Shown here: positions 13,064 through 24,915 of the stretch, piece by piece | How the letters are laid out: each line of letters opens with the position of its first letter | How positions within the stretch are numbered: position 1 is the stretch's first letter | Assembly: GCF_051020985.1 (NCBI RefSeq) | Contig: NC_135010.1 | Location: forward strand, 4,710,001-4,774,000 | DNA: 64,000 nucleotides | Source: Nomia melanderi | Taxonomy: Eukaryota > Arthropoda > Insecta > Hymenoptera > Halictidae | Reading direction: 5' to 3' | Position numbers and translations under genes: made by a program | Notes under the pieces: generated by a model | Seen by the model: only the letters and a program-made list of their open reading frames with translations | What the model was told of the DNA's origin: nothing | Database searches by the model: none

Positions 13064-13389
13064 CTTAAGCAAGAATGCATTCAATAAAAAAATTGTATAC
13101 AGTTTACTGAGAAAAAGCTGTCTTAATTTAGTGAAATATACTATGGAAATGATTCAAAAACAAAACTCACAAAGTTTTAAGTTTTATTCTCGTTTATTCA
13201 TTTTTGTCTCGTTTAAGATATCTTCGTTATTGCTATTGAAATAAAATTTTTATTCGAATAATGCTCTGCATTGCTGGAATACTCGAATAAACCAAAGAAA
13301 ACAGACAGTTGCGTGACAGGTAGCAGACAGTAAAGAAAGGAAAGATGGAGACAGGCCCATCGAGAAACAAGAAGACACAGATGTAAAAA

Positions 13390-13711
13390 CGCAATCGGTG
13401 GTACAAAGATTGGGTAGTACAAGGGTAACCGAAATATTTGAGGGAAGTAGGGCGGAAAGAAATCAAAAGATGGTGGCGAGGGTAAGTTGCGGAAACGAGG
13501 TGGAGCGTAACAGATATTGGAAAACGGAAGGGAAGGAAAGTGCAGGATATGCAGGGATGGAGAGGAATCGTTTGAACATCTATGGCGAAGTTGCAATGAG
13601 CTACTGCAAAGAGTAGATATAAGAAGTCTCACGGATGAAAGCAAGAACGGGAATGGAAAAAAGTCAAAGAAACAAGAGAACAATGGGAAAAAGAGAAACA
13701 AGAAAGTATAA
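13390..13711 (+). mobile_element. LINE (non-LTR retrotransposon) 3' end remnant, frameshifted
   Basis: Two overlapping frames carry the tail of a reverse-transcriptase polyprotein. One reads SCGNEVERNRYWKTEGK; the next continues in another frame with a zinc-knuckle-like CRICRDGEESFEHLWRSC (13541-13594; spacing C-x2-C-x8-H-x4-C). A GNE-x-x-x-NRYW stretch followed by such a C2HC motif ending in EHLWxxC is typical of the C-terminal end of hymenopteran R1/I-type LINE ORF2. A frameshift lies between the two parts at about 13525-13540. The reverse transcriptase and endonuclease domains are absent, so this is a dead 5'-truncated copy. A Lys-rich tail follows. The long Phe/Pro-rich ORF on the opposite strand is its mirror. 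Confidence 0.65.
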
Positions 13712-14500
13712 AAGGCAAGGTGGAAAGGAGTGAAATTAAAATAGTAATGTAAGACGAGGTAAAAAGTAAATTAAGAAATGTTCTACAGTCGGTTCATGGA
13801 CGAAAGCTGGCATTTTTTATTGTTTCAATGGTCGTTTGATTTGAATGATTTAACATTATTTTGTATAGCGTTGCGATGTAAAATTATGTTCTTCAGTTTA
13901 AACGTAGAGATTCGGATGGCATTGAAATTGTTGGATTCTTAAAATTAATGACATTGGATATAAATATATATTAATGTTTACAAAGAACATGATTCAATTT
14001 AAAACCACATCGCTCGAAACGTCTATTAACCCTACTCAATTCAATGAGAGTTTAATATATTTTATAACTAATTCATTTTGAAAATATTTAAAAAGAATCA
14101 CAGTTGTATTCATATACAACATATTAAAATATCTATAAAAAGTCGTGACAGAAATTGCTAAAGCACATAGTTATCAAAATAAAAGTAATTATCAAGTCTA
14201 TCTTCATAAGAGACCACAAAGAGAGTTAGTAAAATTTTGATTTTGTATCATTCTTAACTCCTTGCCTTATAATACCGACCGATTGCCATGATAAAATTTT
14301 GAAACTGAATTTACCAAATATAAGTATTTTCTTCTTTCAATTCGGATTTACATATCATCTTTCTCCTATAAACACTTAGTCTTTATAGTAAACATAAACC
14401 TACAATCAAACTAAAATTATTTTCTCGTCTACCTAATTATCAATCACAATAAAATTTTAAAAAAGATAGTAGCGAAAGAAATCGTAAGGCAAGAAGTCAA

Positions 14501-14699
14501 CCCTTTGCACTCGAAAATTGTTTCGCTACAAATATATACCAGTTTCCAATAAATTACTAAAGAAATTATTGATTATATTAAATCAAAATGTTATTCCAAT
14601 ATTTCCTATCTAATTAATTGTATAAAACTTGACATTGATTATCGAATGTTATCATTTTTATATGATCGCGACTGTAAGTCATCTCTCGAGAGCAAAGGG
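14501..14699. mobile_element. TTAA-type MITE (CCCTTTGCACTCG family)
   Basis: Begins CCCTTTGCACTCGA after GTCAA and ends CTCGAGAGCAAAGGG before TTAA. 199 bp, AT-rich inside. Confidence 0.6.
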
Positions 14700-14754
14700 T
14701 TAATAAAAGATAAAAAACAAATTTCTATTTCATTCAAATAATTCTATAAATTAA

Positions 14755-15015
14755 CACTATACTAAATGTATCGGTACTTTATATACACCTATTTCTACCG
14801 TAACCAGTCAAATAACTGGTAACAAGATAGAGGTAAACAAATTAAACGATAAATTTTTCTCAGTGAAAAGAGTAACATAAGGAAAGATAACGATTGGAAA
14901 ACTGATCAATCGGACAATATAAGAACCGACATAAAAGTTAAATGGGCGAAAGAAAATGCAGAATTTTTTGCTATTTTTAAAACTGGCCGTTTGATTGGTC
15001 GTGGTACGTTTAGTG
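14755..15015. mobile_element. TTAA-flanked MITE of the CACTAAACGTACC family
   Basis: TTAA at 14751-14754 and 15016-15019; the right end reads GTACGTTTAGTG. The same right end occurs near 34500-34512 and 39945-39957, and diverged at 16370-16385 and 16790-16805. The short ORF 14808-15026 on the minus strand lies within it and is not a gene. Confidence 0.5.
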
Positions 15016-15711
15016 TTAACATACAAAAATTAGTGTTTGCATAGGAAGCCACAATATAATGATCATCCTTCATCTTGCATCATCTGTTAGGGAACAGTCA
15101 ATAAGGTTGGCCATTTAATCAAAGTTTCCCTTTTAACAGATACTGCGCGTGAGCTGTCGTGTCACGGTCCTTGTTAATATACGACGTTAAGGGACAAACA
15201 GATTCGCCCGGCAGTTTCGGGTTCACCGATCGCGGCGCCATTGACAATCGACGCGTTGCGCTGCCCACCGCGAACACCCGTAATTTCCAGTGACAGGAAA
15301 AGTTGGCTCGTTCCGCTCGATTAATTTCTATTCCTCGCGTGTACCCGTTAAACCCCGTTAAAATATGTAACAACGTTTCCGCGTGTAAACGCGATCCCTG
15401 TCCGGCCGGCCGACCGAAGACTTTCCAATTAACTCGGCTGACATTAACGCATGACCCGAACAATATGAATTGCCAGTCCGTACCGAAGCGTCGTTCGAGG
15501 TCAGGCCTCGGAGCCACGTCCTTCACGTGACGAGTTGATATCACCGTTTTTAATAAAGCGACGCTTTCCTCGATTTCTCTACCTCCCTCGAACGCAACCA
15601 GTCGGCTTGGAATGATAGACTGGCTAACTTATTAACAGGGGAAAAGTGGATTTAATCTGTTGGTTTATTTTTTCATTGTGCCTTTTTCTTTTATTTCATA
15701 CGTTTTTTTAA

Positions 15712-15950
15712 CCCTTTACGCTCGAGAGGTGACTCTCACTCACCACCTGGTTTCATACAGTAAAACTATAAAATTTGATATTTAATATTATACCTCATAT
15801 AATTCATCAATTTAAAAAATATTTCAATAAAATAGTTTTGTTCCTCAATGTACGTATAATTTCTCTTTGAGTTAGTTTCACAAAATATCGTCTTTATCTC
15901 ATCCGAAAATGTTCGAATATTTCCAGTGTAAAACTTCCGAGTGTAAAGGG
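15712..15950 (+). mobile_element. TTAA-flanked MITE (CTCGAG-GGTGACTCTC family), copy 1
   Basis: TTAA at 15708-15711 and 15951-15954; ends CCCTTTACGCTCGAG and GAGTGTAAAGGG. Its whole length aligns with 62120-62359 in the same orientation, and with 34611-34842 in the opposite one. Confidence 0.7.
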
Positions 15951-16017
15951 TTAATACTAAGGTGGTTGTCTGGAGGAAATAAGTATAACTTGTTTCATTT
16001 ACTTTAACCCCTTGGAT

Positions 16018-16242
16018 TATGATAACATGTAGTCGTGGTGAAGACGTTGAATAGAATTTGACAAGCATAGATATTACCCAGTTCTTTTCAGTTCGAATTA
16101 AATGTTATTCTTCTGTTATCAGTTAGTATTCTTTGAAACATGCACATAGGATATGCCCAGAATTTTCCTATTTTTTCTAATGAATTATTAATGACAAAGT
16201 ATATGTGTCAACCATAGTAGAGAAATAAATTATAGCAAGGTG
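16018..16242. mobile_element. TTAA-flanked MITE (CCCCTTG...CAAGG family)
   Basis: TTAA at 16014-16017 and 16243-16246. Begins CCCCTTGGATTATGATAACA and ends TATAGCAAGGTG. Internal similarity to 12837-13063 and 20781-21004. Confidence 0.6.
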
Positions 16243-16324
16243 TTAATTGAACCCTTTAAGAAAGATATTTAATGGATTGCAAGTATCCCTAGAAAACTTC
16301 TAATTTGTTTGCCTTTATTTTGTA

Positions 16325-16810
16325 ACCAATTGTTCAACTAGTTACGGTAGGAATAAATATGTACAAAGTGTTGGTACGTTCAGTATTAAATTCTGTTTAA
16401 ACACGATATTATAATGCAAAGGGTTAATGTTCCAAGTTTTACGACTGATGAAACGGATATCGCGATTTATCAACATTACTAATTACTAATCTCTCGTCAA
16501 TATAACTATTGTATCTATCTGTATTAAAGTAAGTGCTTCCCAAGACCCGAGTGGTACAATTTTATAATCTTTACATGATGGAAAATATTATTGTGCCTGC
16601 TAAATATAGTTTACTGATCTACACCAGTAAAATAATACAGAATCTTTTCATTAACTACACCAGTTGATATAATATTACTAATCGAATTTCACAATTATTC
16701 TATTCCACTATAATTTATTTTTTAACCTGTTTACCTTTAGTTTGTAGCCAGTTATTCGACTAGTTACGGTAGGAACAAATATATAAAACGTCGATACGTT
16801 TAGTATTATG
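16325..16810 (+). repeat. Direct repeat pair, about 70 bp, spaced 413 bp
   Basis: About 16320-16388 and 16738-16800 share AACTAGTTACGGTAGGAA-like sequence followed by GTACGTTCAGTATTA/ATACGTTTAGTATTA. The second half resembles the end of the CACTAAACGTACC element family. Confidence 0.5.
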
Positions 16811-18159
16811 GGATTACTGATTCAGCCATCGGTACAGCTAATAGATTTTTAATAACTCATCTGCCCGTGTCTGCTCATCGATCTTCCCAGCTTTGTAATT
16901 TTCGCGTGGGGAAACGTGAAGCAGACAGGACCGAAACGGAAGAAAACGTACCACCGCGGTGCACGCGACTGAAAGAGGGTCGGTTGGCAGGCCGAATGAG
17001 GCGCGCGGCTGTTTTTGTCGGAAGTTGCGGCTTATTCTCACGCGAAGCGGAAAGATGATTCGATCCGCGCGGTTACCTCTCGCAGACAGACAGACTCGTC
17101 TGATTTGCGACTTCGCGTCGGCAGACAATGGCCGCTCGGATTATGCCGCGCGTGAATTCCGTTTGCATAATAGAGGGACGGTGGTGGGGGAAGGCTGACT
17201 GCTTATGGAAATTCGCATTTCAAACAGCAATTTGCGTGTTTTAATATTTAAGCGGCCCCTTGTTGAAGTAAGGCGCTTGTTCGGCTAATTTGTGGTGGGC
17301 ACCTAATGCCGTCTTTGAGTACTCGATGTGTTCTATACGAATACTTGCGCGATCACGTTCAATAATTCCTTGGTGCATGTATAGAGAACATTCGAATAAT
17401 TGCAACAGTCAACGGGATGGGGAGGGTGCAATTATGAAACGGCAGAATTGAATCTACTCCAAGAAACGAAGATTTTAGCATGGCGGACGTAGAAAATAAC
17501 GCGAGTGAAGGAAAAAGGAAAACTGAGAGTCGAAGCGTTTGGTAATATTAATACATTGTTGACCGATCACGAGTTAACTCGTGTTTGCACTTGCATTAGC
17601 CATTTCAATTTTTGAGACGCAGTGCACTGTAGAATATTGCAACCGCAAAATATTCAAAGTTGCATAAAAGATATGCTCAAAGTTTCTCTATACAAACTCC
17701 AAGAATGCATTTAGTGAGACTTTAATTGATTTGCCATTCAGTTTGCGTTTTGCTTGTTATCCTTTTAATAATTCTAAACAAAGACATCAGGAATGGGTCA
17801 TTTTGACTCGTCTGACAGCTGTAGTGTTAACACTAAAACTACCGGACGGGTCAAATCGACCCATTTTAGAATTTTTATTTTGTAAATATTCAAATTATAA
17901 AGGCACGTTTATGAAAGATTTTTAATTAAATTTGCGTATTTGCACAGATACGAGACTAGGCAACCCTTCGAATCTCAAGGAACGTATTATTCTAACTTTT
18001 ATAGAAAATTAGAAATTAGTCACTGTAACTGCTCGGCAGCTTTAATGTTAAGTGGTGAAAAGGAACCTGGTGGGGATGACGACGAACCCCAATTTTGTAA
18101 GATATATTCCGGGCGACTTTTCAATTTGTAGGATTCTTTTGAAACGGGGAGAGTGATTC

Positions 18160-19016
18160 TCTAATAACACTTCCATTGTAATATAATATTAAATATATTT
18201 GGACTGATATCTAAACGCTTGCTTGCTAATCGCACGCAATAGTCCCGCGCCCACGCATTCCCACTTACTTTCAAAGCACACCCCCATTCGTTCTGTCTTC
18301 CTTCCACTTGCACCCTTCTCACTCGCATCTTTCGTCCATAGCCAAAATTCACGCAGTCACGTACACGCTTTTCTCACGGTCCAGTCGCTCCGTTCCAGAC
18401 ACTCTTCCTCGCATTCTGTCAGCCACTCAAGATTTTCCAAACGCAGTCACCTTATTTCCTCAAACATAACGGCGCCGGTTCGACGCAACAAGACCTGGTC
18501 GTCCGCACGCACGCATAACGAACCATTCATCCTACACAACTGTGAAAGAGTTCCTGATGTTGTCATTATCCAAGGTTTACTGTATTCCCGAAGTATTTCA
18601 AGTAACTCGTGCACCGTGTAACAGTCAAAAAACATTACGCTGGGGAAAAGCTGCTTATCCAGACGCCAGACGTTAATTGGGGACCGCGTTTTCACATCTA
18701 ACTCGACAGATCCCGTCACCCGTGATGGACAATGGAGGAGACCACAGGGTTTTTCTCTCCGAGCAGCACATATTTTAGGTTCACGGAGGTCCGAGGACTT
18801 GTACGGCACGTTTGTATGTGTGACGGATAGCTCGGCGAGCTGTAGGCCAAATATTATGGATAGGAAATTCGAACGAAGGCGTCTGTCAATCCTTCCGACT
18901 CGAGGAACGATATCGACGTCGGGGGAGCACGCGGGAATGTAATTCGAGAAGTCATCGCATGAAAGTTCGTGTGACAAATATTGCGGAATAAATAGTAAAT
19001 GGACTAGAAAAGTCAA
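18160..19016 (-). other. GC-rich block with a 189-codon minus-strand ORF, identity unknown
   Basis: A frame on the minus strand stays open from 19016 to 18447. It includes stretches such as YTVHELLEILREYSKPWIMT and RRTGAVMFEEIR that do not look like random translation, but I recognise no family. Downstream on that strand (18440-18180) is a GC-rich segment that turns abruptly into AT-rich sequence at about 18200, as at the end of an element or UTR. It could be a decayed transposon, an LTR, or part of a non-coding RNA. It may equally be chance in GC-rich DNA. Confidence 0.25.
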
Positions 19017-20079
19017 CTGCGCGGTAAATTTAATGCTGCTACTGCTTGGTACTTAAAATGGATCATATTGGACTTTTTATGTTGCAATTATGAATAGTGA
19101 AATCGTGAAGATGCTTTCGCAAGAAATTGTTAAATAAATTCGTGTTTTTTGTATAGATACGATATACAATAATTGTGTTAGATTTTTAAAATGTACTCTT
19201 GTAGTACGAAAAATTGTGAGAAATATTTTCGTCTACCTTCTGACATAACTTTCGTAAGCGCAAATAATATGATTGAAAGGCTCCTATAAAAAGATGGTAC
19301 ATCGTAACATATTTAAATTCTTTCAAATATGGAATATAAAAATTAACAATATTAATATATTGTATTTTATTATATCTATGATAGTATGAAGTAGCGACTT
19401 CGTAAATTACTGTCTTTATTTATTTTCATGCAAAATATTAGAATAATGATGTAATACTATAATAACCTCTTCGTGCAGCTGTTAAAAATGGTACCAAATT
19501 ATCCAAAAGGTATAAGAAACCGTAAAAAAGGAAGAGAAATTATTTAGCTATATGCAAAATAGTTTTGGAAAGGAATTTATTCAAAACAAGAGAAATATGA
19601 TTTACAAATCATAAAGGTAACAAATGATCATCGTTTATAAATATTAAAAGTTTAACACTATTTTTCTATTAAAAAGAGAGTTACTTACCACTTTTCTAGT
19701 ACATTAAATTATTTGGTTATCCTACTCGCATAAAATCAAAGGTGATTCAGGTTGTATAAAAAATTAATCCTTTAATACTTATATCCTATTGAGCATTACT
19801 TTATTCTACAACTAAATTTATAATCAGTAGACAGCGGATTTTGCACAGTACACCAGATGCGGAAGATTAATTAATTTGCTCCTTTACAATGAATTTAAAT
19901 AAATCTATAATAGAAGAAAAAGTATTTTATATTATTTTATATTTTTATTAAAAAATGGAATTCTATACATTTTAATCCAGTTAAATATCCACAGCCCACT
20001 GATTATTTACCCCTGCATTTGTTTATTGTTACAGTTAATAGCTAAATATCGAATAAGAAAGTAGAAAATTCTATTTTAA

Positions 20080-20639
20080 CCCGTTGACTGCCAGAGAAGT
20101 ATCTAGAGAAGTTCACAAAGCGAATAAAATTTTTAATTTTTAAAATGATTTCTATACCCACAAGCCAGACTAGCTAAAATTCATTTAATTCTTTAAATCG
20201 AGTTATACAGACTATTTTACTGCTCCGTCTCTTATATTAAACACAAACAGTTTAATGACATAAATTGTTTTATGTACAGTGTTGCTCTATGTGTGACCAC
20301 AACTGGCCTGCTGAAAAATAATAAAAAGGACTTTGGTTAATCTGGCTTCCAGATATAAATTTCTCCAAAGTAATATTTATATTAGTATCATGACAATAAA
20401 TAAAATAGATATCCCAGACATGATTAATTTAATGTTGTTTAAAAGTTGAAATAATGTACTCAACGAAAGAAAAAATTGACAATTTAAGATTTCGCTCAAC
20501 AATGATTTATTATAATTACTCATCCAATTTTCTTGTATTCAATAAATTCAATAAACTTCGACTAAGTTCACTCGATGGACCACAAAACTAAATTAAATAC
20601 TTGAGCCTAAGAATCGCACACAACGTGGCAGTCAAAGCG
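20080..20639. mobile_element. TTAA-flanked element with GTTGACTGCCA ends
   Basis: TTAA at 20076-20079 and 20640-20643. Ends CCCGTTGACTGCCA and TGGCAGTCAAAGCG are inverted repeats. About 560 bp with no ORF. Same family as 10577-10993. Confidence 0.6.
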
Positions 20640-20780
20640 TTAACGTTCACACATTCGTTACCAGCGTCACACATTTACGACGATTAACACTTTGTGAACT
20701 ATCACGTGTTTACCATTTAAAATCACGATATAACACGATACAAACTCGACTTCATTGTTCCTTAAATTCCATTTATCTCC

Positions 20781-21004
20781 TGCCTTATAGTAACTTCGGA
20801 CTCATGGCGAAAATTTTAAACAAAATTTCACCAGCATAAATATTATTCACCTCTGTTGAATTCAAATTAAACGTTACTCTTCTATCATCAATAATTACAC
20901 TTTGTAGTAAACATAGACACAGAATATGCCTACAATTTTTCTCTTTTTTCAACAAACCATTAATAGCAAAGTAGTCGTATCAATCATAATTAAATTAATA
21001 GGTT
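20781..21004. repeat. Degenerate copy of the CCCCTTG...CAAGG element
   Basis: The interior (ATTATTCACCTCTGTTGAAT, AATTAAACGTTACTCTTCTA and CAAACCATTAATAGCAAAGT-like segments) aligns with 16018-16242. The ends have decayed. Confidence 0.5.
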
Positions 21005-21359
21005 AAATTCCACAAAAACGACGCATTGGTCAGAAAGTTTGGCCAGAAAATTTAAAGGAAAAGTGACTATTTGTTTTGTTAAAAAAAGATAATTTGTTAT
21101 TCCTTACCTCTCGAACGTATATTAACAAAAGGTGCCTAAAAAGGAATGAAGTCCTTGGAAAACTTTCATTGATTATTAAGAATTATTTGTTTCTTCTTAC
21201 AGCTTAATAAATCGTCCTATGTAAGAACATACATAAGTATGCATGATACACCAGTAGCGAACGCGTTAAAGAAGAAAATAGAACAAACTCGTCCTTACGC
21301 TAAGAAGGTAGTAGGGTTCCAATAAACGACACGCACACTGACGACGAAAGCAAATGATA

Positions 21360-21365
21360 TTTATT
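21360..21365 (-). terminator. Candidate poly(A) signal of Rpn2
   Basis: AATAAA on the minus strand, about 325 bases past the Rpn2 stop codon. A GT-rich stretch lies 15-40 bases further downstream on that strand (21318-21345), as expected of a downstream element. The interval 21366-21688 would be the 3' UTR. It is GC-rich and includes a GCC-type trinucleotide run at about 21611-21640. Confidence 0.5.
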
Positions 21366-21688
21366 GATGCTCGGAATACGGGATAGCAGTTCGATAGGAG
21401 ATATCGAGTCGCGGTTACTGTGTGAGCTCGAGTGTAATGCAACTAGAGGGAAAATGGAGAAAAAGGGAAACGACGGGGAAAGTATCGCTGCCAGGATAGC
21501 GAACAAGAGAAATAAGGAAAAGTTTGGCGACGGTGTTGCTTTGCTTTTTTGTCTTCTTTTTTGTTTACTGGTTCTCCTACAAGGAACCAGCTACGGAGCG
21601 TATACATGTGCAGCGGCGGCGGCGGCGGTGGCGGCCATTGTTACGGGACACGGTGCCACGGGAAGCGTTTTCGACGCGCTGATACTTT
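21366..21688 (-). other. Probable Rpn2 3' UTR
   Basis: This segment lies between the Rpn2 stop and the candidate poly(A) signal. Open frames exist on the opposite strand here (about 21364-21930) but they overlap the conserved Rpn2 terminal exon and carry no recognisable domain. A CCG/GCC trinucleotide run lies at 21611-21640. Confidence 0.4.
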
Positions 21689-21759
21689 TTAATCCTCGGT
21701 GTACTCGAACGGCACCGGCGGATCCGCTTCCTTCTCCTCGTCCGGCTTCGGGCCGAAAG
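21689..21759 (-). CDS. Rpn2: 26S proteasome regulatory subunit Rpn2/PSMD1, terminal coding exon
   Basis: This short last exon is preceded by a TTTCAG acceptor. Two bases complete Ala, then 22 codons read FGPKPDEEKEADPPVPFEYT-Glu-Asp and the TAA stop at 21691-21689. It is too short to stand out as an ORF; it was found by the required phase and by the conserved end of the protein. In human PSMD1 the extreme C-terminus, with its proline-rich stretch and Phe-Glu-Tyr followed by acidic residues, is the docking site for the Pru domain of Rpn13/ADRM1. The same features are kept here, so Rpn13 recruitment is probably retained. Confidence 0.93.
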
Positions 21760-22825
21760 CTGAAACATAACCGTGATAATGGCCCCCGACGTGTTGATTA
21801 CTCTTCTACCGGGGCAGACGCGTTTATCGATCGTGACAGTGACGAAGGTGCACTCGATGGAACCGGGAATGGCAAAGTTGGAAACATATTTGACGGTGAC
21901 GGAACAACGTTACTCAAGAGGGACGGATAGTTTCAGATTGTGGAGTAGTTTGTCTTGGACAGAATATTTGTTGGCTGGGACGAGATTTTACCAATGGAAG
22001 TATAAATAATTATGTGGATTGTCAATGGAGAAAATAAGAGATGTTTTTCGTACTTTGGGAATTTTTGGGGAATGCTTTTAGGAGGTTTTATATATTGAAT
22101 AGTTTGTTGTTTTTGTTTAAGAATCTATGTGTTTGCAAATTATTGGAAAAGAATGTTAATGTAAATTGAGTTTTATTGTCTTATGAAATGTTTATTCTTT
22201 GTGGTAAGTGAAAGGTTGAAAGTAATCATGGTATGTAATATTTTCTGAGGTAATTTTGTACTGTTTATAATTATTATAATTTGATCTTTCTGTATTTCAA
22301 ACAACTCTGTACGAACCAATAAACCAAAGTAAACATACTATTCCCATCAAAATATTTCAATATTTCCTCTATTTTATTTTTATGTTAAGTCAATTCGTAG
22401 TTTGTTAAACTATTCACTACAAAATTAATAAACTTCATGGTGCAACATTCTCGAAGCTATATAAAGAAAACTTAAAATCGATTAAAAACTTCTGCAATAA
22501 TTTCAACACCAAACTCGTTACCATTATACAACAAGAAGAATAAAATTCTTCCATTTCTCTTCTCCATTTTCTACCGTTTACAAGCAATCGAAAATTAGCT
22601 TCTCTTCTCTTCGTATCTCCTATTATTCCTAATTTCCACAATTATTCATCAACCGAAGAATGCATAATTCCCATTCATCCAAGTTTCTCGAAGGAAGTAT
22701 GTAATTTCTGAACTGAAGTCGGTATTTGTAAAACTACCCCGGAAATTCTCGGCTCGGAAGATAGTTTCGAAGTTTCGAAGTTGCAAGTATTCGGCGAGAG
22801 GTAATAGAATGTTGAAGCAACTCAC

Positions 22826-23306
22826 CAGCAACCGGCTCCACGAGTTCCTCTTCGGTATCCGTTTGAATATGCTTCACCATAACGATACCGCCGATTTGGA
22901 GATCCTTCACGAGAGCGTAATGACTGCCGTCCACCAGCTGGATCACCTTCAGTTGTTGCCGTAGAACGCGAGCCGGATTCTGAAGTATCTCGAAGTTCGG
23001 CTCGGCTTCCTTCTTTTCCTTCTCGCTTTTCTCGGCTTCGTCCTTGCCCTTTTTCTCAGTTTTCTCAGTTTTCTCAGTTTTCTCCTTTGTCTCCTTGGTC
23101 TCCTTGGTTTCCTTGGTCTCCTTGGTCTCCTTAGTTTCCTTAGTCTCCTTAGTTTCCTTAGTCTCCTTAGTCTCCTTAGTCTCCTTAGTCTCCTTAGTCT
23201 CCTTAGTTTCCTTTGGTTCTTTCTCCTCTTTCTCCTTCTTCTTCTCCTCTTTCTCCTTGGACGACGACTCCTTCACTTCCACGGTTTCCTTCGTCTCTGG
23301 CGGATC
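22826..23306 (-). CDS. Rpn2: 26S proteasome regulatory subunit Rpn2/PSMD1, internal exon (TKE-repeat linker and beta-rich C-terminal domain)
   Basis: This exon encodes 160 codons, starting DPPETKETVEVKESSSKEKE in phase 0 after ACAG. The first half is a lysine/glutamate linker that includes about 14 consecutive Thr-Lys-Glu units and then three Glu-Lys-Thr units, from a 9-bp minisatellite. The second half is the conserved C-terminal domain: EPNFEILQNPARVLRQQLKV, then a segment containing LKDLQIGGIV-like VKDLQIGGIVMVKH, and EEELVEPVA. The linker is known to be low-complexity and variable in the family, but a pure TKE run of this length is unusual. The donor GTGAG after 22826 leaves one base of Ala. 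Confidence 0.94.
23051..23214 (-). repeat. Coding minisatellite, 9-bp unit (TKE and EKT repeats in Rpn2)
   Basis: Fourteen consecutive 9-bp units at 23089-23214, differing only at C/T and A/G third-position-type sites, followed by three TTTTCTCAG units at 23051-23080. All keep the reading frame. Confidence 0.95.
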
Positions 23307-23375
23307 CTGTTGTCATAGGTCAAGTATCGGGAAACGGTTATTTTTTATTAACTTTTTTGTTGCCACATCTTTTAA

Positions 23376-23563
23376 CCCTCGTGTTTGCATTCGTTCAAGC
23401 TTTAGTGTTGTAATATTTTTATATGAGTTTTGTTATTTTTGAAATATACAGAAAATTCGGGTCTGAAGCAATTTTGTCAAATTAGTGTGAGAACGTACTA
23501 AATCGTGTGAAAGAATATTTTGAAATGGTTACTCGGGAATTTACTTGGTTGCAAATGTAAGGG
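23376..23563. mobile_element. TTAA-flanked MITE inside the Rpn2 gene
   Basis: TTAA at 23372-23375 and 23564-23567; ends CCCTCGTGTTTGCA and TGCAAATGTAAGGG. It lies in the Rpn2 intron 70 bases upstream of the TKE-repeat exon on the minus strand, that is, just ahead of its acceptor. Related to 3122-3335. Confidence 0.6.
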
Positions 23564-24915
23564 TTAATGTGTGGATAACTATTTTTTAAAAGTATTTTAG
23601 ATGTCGTTATTTTTATCGTTTTACATCAGACTAAAGTAATGATTTTCTTTGAAGATTTGTCTTTGAAGTTTCTAAAAAATACGACAAGAACTTCTGTTAC
23701 TTCGTGCATCTGTGGATTATGAAACAATTACGAGTAATTTAGAAAAATAGAGTTAACGCAGGTGTGTTAAAACATCCTGTTGCCAGTCAGTTTGCACAGA
23801 TTTGAATTTATACGAAGCTTCTGTGCTACCGGAAATTAAGTTGCAGATTTGATGCATTTAACGTAAATGTATTACTCTTATGTAATGGAATATAATATGA
23901 ACTTCAATTTTTCTCCCTTTATCTGGTATGATTGAGATAACAAATTTCTATCTAATTTCTATGTTCATAAATTTCTTTACAAGTCGACCGATGCATTACC
24001 GCGCATCAAAATTGCATTTCCGAGGAGAACTTGGAGAAGTTGCATGTGCAGTAGATAAAGAATAATAATACCGTCTAAGAAATGGGTCCCTTCAAATCTG
24101 CTATTTAACATTTTTAGTCGGTGATATATTTTTCATGTCGCAACTTTTATGCACGGCAATAAATTAAACCGTTAACACATGCGACCCATTACATCGCTCT
24201 TCCCCCGATACGATCTGAGATAAAAAGACATTTGCATTTTATGTTGATTTCAATTAACGAATAAATAAACCCTGTGATTATATAGCCCTTATTAAAATAA
24301 ATCGTATAATTATATAACGCAGTTACCTTTAGATTGCCAATATTTATGCCAATATTAATGGAACTTATAAATTTGTACTTTTATTTATAATAATCGTTAA
24401 TCATTGCAATCGTTTCACTAAATACTGTATTCATTATTGGATTGCTACGAAAATTCAAAGTTTTAAGAATACAATTAGAAAAATAGAATTAGTATGAAAA
24501 ATGGTTCTACCTAATGAATATTAGAAAAAACACTAAACGACGGATATTTTCCATATTTTGTTAATATCATCACACATATGTGGCACTAGACTCTCTAAAT
24601 CAGGCGTTGCCAAACTTTCTCGATCATCGACTTCCTACAAACTTTCGAAGCCTCTTATCGATCGCCACAAAATTGATTTTTAGTGGTTTAGCAGTACTGA
24701 GTTTGCAATAGTGAATTATGTAATCTCTGCCAGTAAACAAACTAGTATTAAATTTCTTGAAACAATATTCAAAAACATTACGCATTATATAATTACATTT
24801 GTAACTTTTAATCAATTTTACTTCGACCTTTAATTTGTTCACTTTGACAACCCATTCTTTAAACGAATCACTGTATCACATATATGTGACAGGTATTAAA
24901 TAAAACGAACATTAA

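Larger units (their letters stand above)
3646..13200 (+). other. 5-HT2 intron, first part
   Basis: AT-rich with no exon recognised. A GC-rich patch occurs at 4430-4900. A small both-strand open patch at 5785-5975 is unidentified. There are tandem repeats at 5142 and 7312. Another repeat-family piece (ending TTTGACACGATGTTATGGGA) is at 10140-10260, followed by nested MITEs and the right inverted-repeat arm. Confidence 0.6.
13712..21359 (+). other. 5-HT2 intron between the LINE remnant and Rpn2
   Basis: Repeat-dense: at least five TTAA-type elements (14501, 14755, 15712, 16018, 20080) plus a degenerate copy at 20781 and a decayed relative at about 14270-14490. GC-rich patches occur at 15120-15600, 16840-17200 and 18220-18960 with short open frames on both strands but no recognised product. 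Confidence 0.6.

Noticed and set aside
13213..13701. 162-codon Phe/Pro/Ser-rich minus-strand ORF
   Set aside because: Low-complexity reverse complement of the purine-rich LINE tail.
21364..21930. 188-codon plus-strand ORF over the Rpn2 3' end
   Set aside because: Antisense to the conserved terminal Rpn2 exon and its UTR; an Ala run comes from the GCG trinucleotide repeat.
23044..23442. Plus-strand ORF rich in Val-Ser-Leu repeats
   Set aside because: Reverse complement of the TKE minisatellite in Rpn2.
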